A DNA stretch of 50,247 nucleotides. It comes from JAKQIM01 sp964633225 (lineage in GTDB: Bacteria > Chloroflexota > Anaerolineae > Anaerolineales > UBA4823). The translations under genes and the position numbers were made by a program. Under the pieces are notes generated by a model. That model saw nothing but the letters and a program-made list of their open reading frames with translations, searched no databases and was not told the origin of the DNA. The DNA is taken from the NCBI GenBank assembly GCA_964633225.1, contig CAZWFQ010000023.1, positions 1 through 50,247 on the forward strand, given 5' to 3'. Positions 44,011-50,247 of the stretch are shown one piece after another; within the stretch, counting starts at the first letter, position 1; each line of letters starts with the position of its first letter.

Positions 44011-45335
44011 ACACATCCTCCCACAAAACGCCCTTACCCGTAGAAATGAGCCTTGACCAGTGCATCAAATGCAACATCTGCACCACCGTTTGCCCGGTCT
44101 CGGCTGTCACCGACCTCTTCCCCGGCCCCAAGTATGCCGGCCCTCAAGCCGGGCGCTTCAGGGAACCCGGTCAGCCTAACCCCGATCAATCGGTCGACTA
44201 CTGCAGCGGCTGCCGCGCCTGCAACATGGCCTGCCCCACCGGCGTCAAGATCGCCGAGATGAACGCCCGTGCCCGCGCCACCCTGGTGGAACAAGGCAAG
44301 GTTCCGCTGATCTTGCGCCTGCGCAACAACCTGGTGGCGCGCGCCGCCACCCTTGGCAAACTCGCCCAGCCGGTGGCCCCCCTGGCCAATTTCATTTTCC
44401 GGCTCAAGCCCGCCCGCTGGTTCGCTGAAGTCGTCTTCCGGATCCACCGTCAAGCCCCCTTCCCCGCCTTCAGCAGCGATAAATTCACCGACTGGTTTGA
44501 CCGTCACCACCTCAAAGCCGCCATCACCTCCTCCCAATGGGAGCGCCCCAAGGTCGTTTACTTCCACGGCTGCTCCACCCAATATTACGAGCCCCGCGTC
44601 GGGCGCGCCGCCGTCAATGTGCTGGAGGCCAACGGCTTTGAAGTCATCGTGCCGCCCCAGAACTGCTGCGGCCTGCCCTTGCTCTCCAATGGCGAATTCA
44701 AGGCCGCCCGCAAATATCACCAAAACAACGTCCGCAGCCTGGTAGACTACGCCCGCCAGGGCATCCCCATCGTCGGCACCTCCGCCAGTTGCACCCTCAC
44801 CCTCAAAGAAGAGGCCCCCGAGCTGCTCGACATGCACGATGAAGATACCCGCCTGGTGGCCGAGAACACCTTTGACTTCAACGAATTCCTCTTGCTCTTG
44901 CATGAAGAAGGCCGCCTGAACCTGGATTTGCGCCCCATCCCCCTCACCCTGGGCTATCACGTACCCTGCCAATACCGCGGCCACCGTCTGGGGCGCCCCG
45001 GCATCGAAGTGCTTGAGCTGGTGCCGGGATTAAAGACCATCGATTCGCAAGCCACCTGCTGCGGCATCGCCGGCACCTATGGCTACAAGAAAGAAAAATA
45101 CGATATCGCCATGCAGGTCGGCCAACCGCTCTTCGATTTTATTACCCAACTGGACGCCCCCCTGGTCATCTGCGACAGCGAAACCTGCCGCTGGCAGATC
45201 ACCCACGCCACCGGCAAACCCGCCATCCACCCGGTAGAGTTGTTAGCTGCCGCCTACGGCTTCCCCGTCGAAGGGGCCCTGGCTGAGGTGCTGCAATCAA
45301 TTGCCGCCGGGCATCGCCCCACACAGGCTGCCTAG
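44007..45335 (+). CDS. glpC: Anaerobic glycerol-3-phosphate dehydrogenase subunit C
   Basis: This is the 442-aa FeS, membrane-associated subunit. Two [4Fe-4S] motifs lie at the N-terminus (CIKCNICTTVCPV and CSGCRACNMACPTG). Two CCG domains follow, each with a CX(n)CCG pattern: FHGC...NCCGLPLLSNG and HVPCQYRGH...TCCGIAGTYG. These heterodisulfide-reductase-like domains probably hold additional cofactors and pass electrons to menaquinone. It completes the GlpABC set with the upstream fusion. Confidence 0.95.
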   Translation: MNTSSHKTPLPVEMSLDQCIKCNICTTVCPVSAVTDLFPGPKYAGPQAGRFREPGQPNPDQSVDYCSGCRACNMACPTGVKIAEMNARARATLVEQGKVPLILRLRNNLVARAATLGKLAQPVAPLANFIFRLKPARWFAEVVFRIHRQAPFPAFSSDKFTDWFDRHHLKAAITSSQWERPKVVYFHGCSTQYYEPRVGRAAVNVLEANGFEVIVPPQNCCGLPLLSNGEFKAARKYHQNNVRSLVDYARQGIPIVGTSASCTLTLKEEAPELLDMHDEDTRLVAENTFDFNEFLLLLHEEGRLNLDLRPIPLTLGYHVPCQYRGHRLGRPGIEVLELVPGLKTIDSQATCCGIAGTYGYKKEKYDIAMQVGQPLFDFITQLDAPLVICDSETCRWQITHATGKPAIHPVELLAAAYGFPVEGALAEVLQSIAAGHRPTQAA

Positions 45336-45390
45336 GCTCACCCGCTTTATCCTGCCCATCCCTGTTACCGGTATTTTCAAAGGAGAAGTT

Positions 45391-48300
45391 ATGTCATCAA
45401 AAAATCGCCTCCATCCCATTCTTGCTGGGCTTCTGCTGTTGGCCCTTGTCTTCGCCACCGCCTCTTGCGACCGGCAGCCTACCCAGGCCGCGCCAACCGC
45501 TGGCCCCGCCGTTGACACCCCAACCACCCCCGCCCTGCCTGAAGAAACCCAGGCTGCCCAAGCTTCACCGGCCGCCCCCACCCCCTTCGTCCTGCCTGAG
45601 GGGGCCACCCCCATTGTCATCTCAGAAGTCTTGGCCGGGGTGCAGGGCAACAACAATTATGAGTTCATCGAGCTCTACAACCGCAGCAACCAGATCGTCG
45701 ACATCCAGGGTTGGGCCTTGTGGTACCGCCTGGCTGCCAGCCGCGAAGACGTCTTCGTTTATCGCTGGACCGCCCCCACCCTCGTCCCGCCTTACGGTCA
45801 CATCTTGCTCAGCCTGCCCGGGCAAGACCTTGGCCTGCCCGTCGATGCCGTCTATGAGACCCCCATCAACACCAACGGCGGCGGCCTCCAGCTCCGCCAG
45901 ACGGATGGCACAGTCCTGGACATGCTCGGCTGGGGCAAGGCCCCCGATAACTTCTATGAAGGCCAGCCTGCTCCCGCCATGCAAAACGGCATCGGCCTCG
46001 AGCGCCAGCCTGGCGCCGACCTGGGCAATGCTGCCGACAGCGAAGACAACAGCCTCGACTTCGCCCTGCAGCCCAGCCCCAACCCGCAGAACACCGCCAG
46101 CCAGATGACGCCCCTCAGCCAGCAGCGCCTGGAGATGACCGTCAGCGCGCCTGCCAATGCCGAGCCCGGCACCGAATACGAGTACCTCATTACCATTGCC
46201 AACTACACCGGCCAGGGCATTCCTGACCCGGTCCTCTTCTTCACCCTGCCCTCTGAGCTGACCATCCTCAACACCAGCTATTCCCTTCCCCCTGTCGCAG
46301 AGCTGGCCCTGCTTGGCGAGGGCAGTGTCATGCCCGGTGCCTTCACCGCCAGCCTGGCCCCCCTGGCCAATGGCGAATCCCAAACCATCACCCTGCGCGT
46401 GGCCGTCCCCTGGACCTACTTCACCGCTGAACTGCGCAATGCCTTCGTCCAGGCCGAAACCTGGTCCACCCCCGCTTTTGCCGGTCGGGTCGCCACCGTC
46501 ATCAGCGGCGGCAAGATCCCCATCGGCACCGCCCGCAGCCTGATGGACGCCGACCTGGTGGTCGAAGGCATCGCCACCATGTACACCGGCGCCCTGTATG
46601 CCGGCACCGGCAACGTCAAATTCTACTTACAAGATGAAACCGGCGGCATCCAGATCCAGGTCTTCGAAGGCGCAAGCTCGGTCAACGTGGGCATCGGCGC
46701 CCGTGTCCAGGTGCGCGGCACGGTGGGCATCTACCGCAATTCGATGCAGATCGTTCCCATCCTGGTGCCAGATGATGTGGTCATCCTCGAACAGCCCGGC
46801 CAGGTCATGCCCGCCCCCTTGCAAGTTCCCATCCAGCAGGCCAACACCGATGCCGCCCTCCCCGGCCAATTGATCCAGATCGAGGGCCTCGTCACGCGGG
46901 TCGAAGAGTTCAGCTACAGCTACGAAATTGATCTCGCTGACCCGGCTGACCCCTCCGTCTTCCTGACCATCTACGTAGATAAGCAGACCAACATCCACGT
47001 CGAGCAGATCGAAACTAGTCAGTTGTACCGCGCCACCGGCGTCCTCGAAACCTATAATACCGGGCTCCTGCTCTACCCCCGCATCCAAGACGACCTGACG
47101 GAAGTCTTCCCGCCCGAACCGCGCCTTGAAGTCAGTGCCCCTGCGCTGGTAGAAGAGGGCGGCGAAATCGAATACACCCTCACCGCCTACAACCACACCC
47201 CCGCCCCCCTCACCGGTGCCGTCATCCATGCCGCCCTGCCCACCGGCGCCGAACTGGCCTCCATCCTGGATGGCGGCGTGTACGATGGCGTGTCCCTGAG
47301 CTGGGCCCTGCCCGAGCTGGCCCCAGGCGGCGGCAGTGCCAGCGTCCATTTCTCCGTCTCGCTCAGCAGCCAGGGGCTCGAGCAGGTCACCCTAGAAGGC
47401 GCCAACCTCACGGCTGTTGAATGGCCCACCCCGGTCTTGGGCCCCAATGCCAGCACCTTCACCGGCGGGCGTGTGCCCATCTGGGCCATCCAGGGCCCGG
47501 GCTTCCGCAGCCCTTACCTCTTCCAAAACCTCACCACCCAGGGCATTGTGACGGCTGCCTACCCCGAGCTGGGCGGCTTCTTCATCCAAGAAGCAGACGC
47601 CGATGTAGACCCCCAAACATCTGAAGGCATCTTTGTTGCCACCGCCACAATCGAGTTCTCTGCCCAGCCCGGCGACCAAATGCAGATCACCGGGCAGGTG
47701 CGCGAGGTCTCAGGCCAGACCACTATCCAGCCCAACAGCCTCGCCGGCCTAGAAGTTCTCGCTTCAGGCACCGAGCTGCCCCCTGCCTTCGAGATGGCCC
47801 CCCCCACTTCCACCCTCCATGCCGACGTCTATTACGAGACCCTTGAAGGCATGCTCGTCCAGGTCAGCGGCCCGGCTGTGGCTGTCTCGCCCATCAACAA
47901 ATATGGCGAGTTCGTCATCGTCCTCGCAGAGCACGGCGTCGAGCGCCTCTACCAGGGCCAGGATAACGGCATCGCCATCGTGGTCGATGACGGCAGCAAC
48001 GTGACCCACCAGGATGCGTCCACCATTTCTCAAGTGGTCACCAGCGGCGATATCATCACCGACCTGGTTGGCCCCCTGGCCTATACCTACGGGCGCTACA
48101 AGATCCAACCCCTCAGTCTCACCGTCACCGCCGGCCCGCTCACCCAGGCCGTCGAAAACAACACCACCCCCACCCTCCAGCCCGCCGCCCAGGGCCAGTT
48201 CAGCCTCATGACCTGGAACGTCGAGAACCTCTTCGACACCCGCGACCCACACCCCTCCGACCCGCCCATGCCTTCCAGTGGCGAGTATGACCAGGACCTG

Positions 48301-49023
48301 GCCAAAGTGGCTGGCACCATCTTTGCCGCCGGTGCCCCCACCGTGGTGGCCCTGCAAGAAGTGGAAAACATCGGCGTGCTAGAAGCCTTGGCCGCCCACG
48401 AGCTGCTGGCAGCTTACCAATACCAGCCCGTTCTCATCGAAGGCTTCGACAGCCGCGGCATCGACGTCGGGTACCTGGTCCGCAGCGACCAGGCCCAGGT
48501 CAAAGATACCCAACAGCTCATGGCCCCCAACGACCTCTTCAGCCGCCCCCCCCTGCTGATCGAATTGGAAGTGCAAACCGCGGATGGTCCCCTGACCATC
48601 TTCTTGCTCAACAATCACTTCCTCTCAATGAGTGCCGGGGTAGAAGCCACCGAAGGCACCCGCGCCGCCCAGGCCGCCTGGAATGTTGAAATGGTGCAAA
48701 AGCTCTTGCTCGACCATCCCAACGCCTGCATTGCCGTCATGGGTGATCTGAACTCCTTCTTCGAGTCCCTGCCCATCCAAACCCTGCGCGACGGCGGCCT
48801 GCTGCATGTCATGGATACCTTAGAGCCCGAGCAGCGCTATTCCTACATCTACGAAGGCGAATCCCAGGTGCTGGACCACATCCTGGTCACCCAGGCCCTG
48901 TGGGATCGCATCGTGCAGGTCACCATCCTGCACCTCAACGCCGATTATCCCCTCCCCATCCCCGGCGACACCTCGCCCCTCCACCAATCCGATCACGACC
49001 CCGTCGTAGCCGTATTCCGCTAA
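45391..49023 (+). CDS. Secreted lipoprotein nuclease with lamin-tail, OB-fold and EEP domains (ExeM/NucH-like)
   Basis: This is a 1210-aa extracellular protein. I chose ATG 45391 because AAAGGAG lies ten bases upstream and a signal peptide with a lipobox (ATASC) follows. A Pro/Thr/Ala-rich spacer is next. Domains: lamin-tail (~73-190, PIVISEVLAG, YEFIELYNRSNQIVDIQGW), DUF11-like beta domain (~246-366), OB-fold (~389-470), a second DUF11-like domain (~578-683) and a second OB-like domain (~708-790, GIVTAAYPELGGFFIQE). An endonuclease/exonuclease/phosphatase domain starts at ~937 (MTWNVENLF, VALQEVEN, MGDLNSF, SDHDPVVAVF). ExeM/NucH-type proteins degrade extracellular DNA. A likely role is scavenging nucleic acid for phosphate and nucleosides. 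Confidence 0.88.
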   Translation: MSSKNRLHPILAGLLLLALVFATASCDRQPTQAAPTAGPAVDTPTTPALPEETQAAQASPAAPTPFVLPEGATPIVISEVLAGVQGNNNYEFIELYNRSNQIVDIQGWALWYRLAASREDVFVYRWTAPTLVPPYGHILLSLPGQDLGLPVDAVYETPINTNGGGLQLRQTDGTVLDMLGWGKAPDNFYEGQPAPAMQNGIGLERQPGADLGNAADSEDNSLDFALQPSPNPQNTASQMTPLSQQRLEMTVSAPANAEPGTEYEYLITIANYTGQGIPDPVLFFTLPSELTILNTSYSLPPVAELALLGEGSVMPGAFTASLAPLANGESQTITLRVAVPWTYFTAELRNAFVQAETWSTPAFAGRVATVISGGKIPIGTARSLMDADLVVEGIATMYTGALYAGTGNVKFYLQDETGGIQIQVFEGASSVNVGIGARVQVRGTVGIYRNSMQIVPILVPDDVVILEQPGQVMPAPLQVPIQQANTDAALPGQLIQIEGLVTRVEEFSYSYEIDLADPADPSVFLTIYVDKQTNIHVEQIETSQLYRATGVLETYNTGLLLYPRIQDDLTEVFPPEPRLEVSAPALVEEGGEIEYTLTAYNHTPAPLTGAVIHAALPTGAELASILDGGVYDGVSLSWALPELAPGGGSASVHFSVSLSSQGLEQVTLEGANLTAVEWPTPVLGPNASTFTGGRVPIWAIQGPGFRSPYLFQNLTTQGIVTAAYPELGGFFIQEADADVDPQTSEGIFVATATIEFSAQPGDQMQITGQVREVSGQTTIQPNSLAGLEVLASGTELPPAFEMAPPTSTLHADVYYETLEGMLVQVSGPAVAVSPINKYGEFVIVLAEHGVERLYQGQDNGIAIVVDDGSNVTHQDASTISQVVTSGDIITDLVGPLAYTYGRYKIQPLSLTVTAGPLTQAVENNTTPTLQPAAQGQFSLMTWNVENLFDTRDPHPSDPPMPSSGEYDQDLAKVAGTIFAAGAPTVVALQEVENIGVLEALAAHELLAAYQYQPVLIEGFDSRGIDVGYLVRSDQAQVKDTQQLMAPNDLFSRPPLLIELEVQTADGPLTIFLLNNHFLSMSAGVEATEGTRAAQAAWNVEMVQKLLLDHPNACIAVMGDLNSFFESLPIQTLRDGGLLHVMDTLEPEQRYSYIYEGESQVLDHILVTQALWDRIVQVTILHLNADYPLPIPGDTSPLHQSDHDPVVAVFR

Positions 49024-49032
49024 GCAAAACGC

Positions 49033-49080
49033 GTAAAATCAGGTGAAGCAGTGCACTCCGACTGCTTCACCTGATTTTAC
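49033..49080. terminator. Long perfect hairpin, probable bidirectional terminator
   Basis: GTAAAATCAGGTGAAGCAGT (49033-49052) and its exact reverse complement (49061-49080) flank an eight-base loop. The stem of 20 bp ends in TTTTAC, so the U-run lies inside the 3' arm. It is ten bases after the nuclease stop and about 50 bases before the next gene. The symmetry would let it work on both strands. Confidence 0.7.
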
Positions 49081-49129
49081 GAAATGATATAATCAACCTC
49101 ACCTTAAAAAACACGCACAAAAAAACACC

Positions 49130-50247
49130 TTGAATAAACCGCCTCAAAAATTACTCTCCTCTCGTGGGTATTGGCTTATCCTGGCTGTCGTCATGCTGGG
49201 CTTGATTGCCCTGGCTGTAGCATATTTCATTTTCCGCCTGGCCCAGACCCAGTCTCAGCTCAACCTCAGCGGCACCCAAACCGCCGGCGTAGACTACAAT
49301 GCCGTCGAGGCTCCCGCGGCCGAGACAACCATTGAACCTGCTTCTCCCCCCATCACCGAACACCCCATCACCCTCCTGCCCCTCTCCGGCCCTGCCGCCC
49401 AAAGCAAAGCCGAGATCTCTGGCATGGCCTGGTACGGCGATACACTGATCCTCCTGCCTCAATACCCTTCCCGCTTTGGAGACGTTGTTTTCGGTCTCCC
49501 CAAAGCGGCCATTCTCAGTTACATCGCAGGCACATCCAGTGCCCCCTTAGAACCTCTCGAGATCCCCATCCTCACCGGCGGCCTGGAAGACCAGGTGGCT
49601 GGCTTCGAAGGCTTCGAGGCCATTGCCTTCGCCGGAGACCAGGTCTACCTGGCCATTGAAGCCAGCCCCGGACGCCAGATGTTGGGCCACCTCATCACCG
49701 GCAGCATCGCCCCCGATCTCAGTGCCATCACCCTCGACCTCTCCACCCTGGTCGAAAACCCGCCCCAGGCCCAGATCGACAATTTCACCGACGAATCGCT
49801 CCTGGTCTTTGACGGTGCTCTCTACACCTTCTTCGAGAGCTATGGCGCCGATTTCAACCCCCACCGGGTCGCACACTGCTTTGGCTTCGATCTCCAGCCC
49901 TGCCCCACGCCCACCCTGCCCTTCCCTGCCATCGAATATCGCCTCACCGATGTCACCCCGCCCGACGAACAGGGCCGCTTCTGGGCCATCAATTACTTCT
50001 TCACCGGCGACACCAAGATCGCCCCGCAAACCGACCCCCTGGCTGAGCAGTACGGCCAAGGCCCCACCCATGCCGTCTACGACACCGTTGAGCGCCTGGT
50101 CGAATTCCAGCTCGGCCCCAGTGGCATCACCTTCACCGGCACAGCGCCCATCCAGCTTCAACTGCTGGAAGGCGATGAATCCCGCAATTGGGAAGGCATC
50201 GCCCTCCTGGATGACCAGGGCTTCTTGATCGTCACCGACAAATTCCC
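49130..50247 (+). CDS. Membrane-anchored phytase-esterase-like beta-propeller protein, 3' end outside window
   Basis: This is the first ~372 residues of a longer protein. The start is taken as TTG 49130 (LNKPPQKLLSSRGYW), which gives a basic N-terminus before a single membrane helix (LILAVVMLGLIALAVAYFIF). There is no obvious Shine-Dalgarno, and the next in-frame ATG (~49192) falls inside the helix. The extracellular part has SGMAWYGDTLILLPQYPSR, GFEAIAFAGDQVYLAIEAS and WEGIALLDDQGFLIVTDKFP. These resemble the esterase-like-activity-of-phytase/SdiA-regulated family. Enzymatic function is uncertain. It follows the nuclease lipoprotein after a strong hairpin, so it is probably a separate transcript. 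Confidence 0.8.
   Translation, partial: MNKPPQKLLSSRGYWLILAVVMLGLIALAVAYFIFRLAQTQSQLNLSGTQTAGVDYNAVEAPAAETTIEPASPPITEHPITLLPLSGPAAQSKAEISGMAWYGDTLILLPQYPSRFGDVVFGLPKAAILSYIAGTSSAPLEPLEIPILTGGLEDQVAGFEGFEAIAFAGDQVYLAIEASPGRQMLGHLITGSIAPDLSAITLDLSTLVENPPQAQIDNFTDESLLVFDGALYTFFESYGADFNPHRVAHCFGFDLQPCPTPTLPFPAIEYRLTDVTPPDEQGRFWAINYFFTGDTKIAPQTDPLAEQYGQGPTHAVYDTVERLVEFQLGPSGITFTGTAPIQLQLLEGDESRNWEGIALLDDQGFLIVTDKF

Overview
The window is GC-rich, gene-dense bacterial DNA with three assembly gaps (N runs at 12023-12032, 29679-29778 and 39215-39314), so it is probably a scaffold from a draft or metagenome-assembled genome. There are no rRNA genes and I recognised no tRNA genes, so taxonomy is inference. 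The gene set suggests an anaerobic member of the Chloroflexota, probably Anaerolineae. It includes a group 4 [NiFe]-hydrogenase, GlpABC, NarL-type two-component genes, large secreted PKD-domain proteases with short hydrophobic C-terminal tails, and an aldehyde:ferredoxin oxidoreductase.

Layout. 1-750: the edge of a tyrosine recombinase remnant, an unrecognised low-complexity stretch and a 67-bp-period direct repeat. 752-2245: a Moco-sulfurase-like class V aminotransferase. 2496-13361 (+): a compact respiratory operon. It encodes a membrane-anchored triheme cytochrome c, two half-size YeeE/YedE-type sulfur channel proteins, a PsrA/PhsA-like Mo-bisMGD protein, a 4x[4Fe-4S] protein, an NrfD membrane protein, a bc-type cytochrome b, a nine-heme cytochrome c, a Rieske protein, an XRE-cupin regulator and a second class V aminotransferase. 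13395-21321 (-): two giant secreted serine proteases. 21368-23950 (-): an MrfA-like helicase with an embedded HNH motif. 23972-33041 (-): a membrane-bound group 4 [NiFe]-hydrogenase operon with Mrp/Nuo-type ion-pumping subunits, led by a receiver-only response regulator. 33166-35489 (-): a NarL-type response regulator and GAF sensor kinase. 35539-37891 (+): an oxidoreductase, a cupin and GalE. 37914-45335 (+): an aldehyde:ferredoxin oxidoreductase (cut by a gap), GlpK, a GlpA-GlpB fusion and GlpC. 45391-50247 (+): a secreted nuclease lipoprotein and a truncated phytase-esterase-like anchored protein.

The most unusual observation is in the second YeeE/YedE gene (3996-4544). An in-frame TGA (4275-4277) falls exactly on the conserved cysteine of the family's G-Y-C-P-G-T motif. 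The same frame continues for 88 more residues of perfectly typical YeeE/YedE sequence. A GC-rich stem-loop sits 18 nt after the TGA with a G at the first loop position, which matches the usual description of a bacterial SECIS element. I read this as a selenocysteine-containing sulfur (or selenium) oxyanion channel subunit, encoded next to a polysulfide/thiosulfate-reductase-type complex merged with bc-complex components.

How the parts could work together (inference). The YeeE pair would move thiosulfate or a related anion across the membrane. The Mo enzyme, FeS protein and NrfD protein would exchange electrons between a sulfur compound and menaquinone. The cytochrome b, Rieske and multiheme cytochromes would link this to periplasmic electron carriers. 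The hydrogenase couples ferredoxin and H2 turnover to ion pumping, and GlpABC feeds glycerol electrons into the quinone pool.
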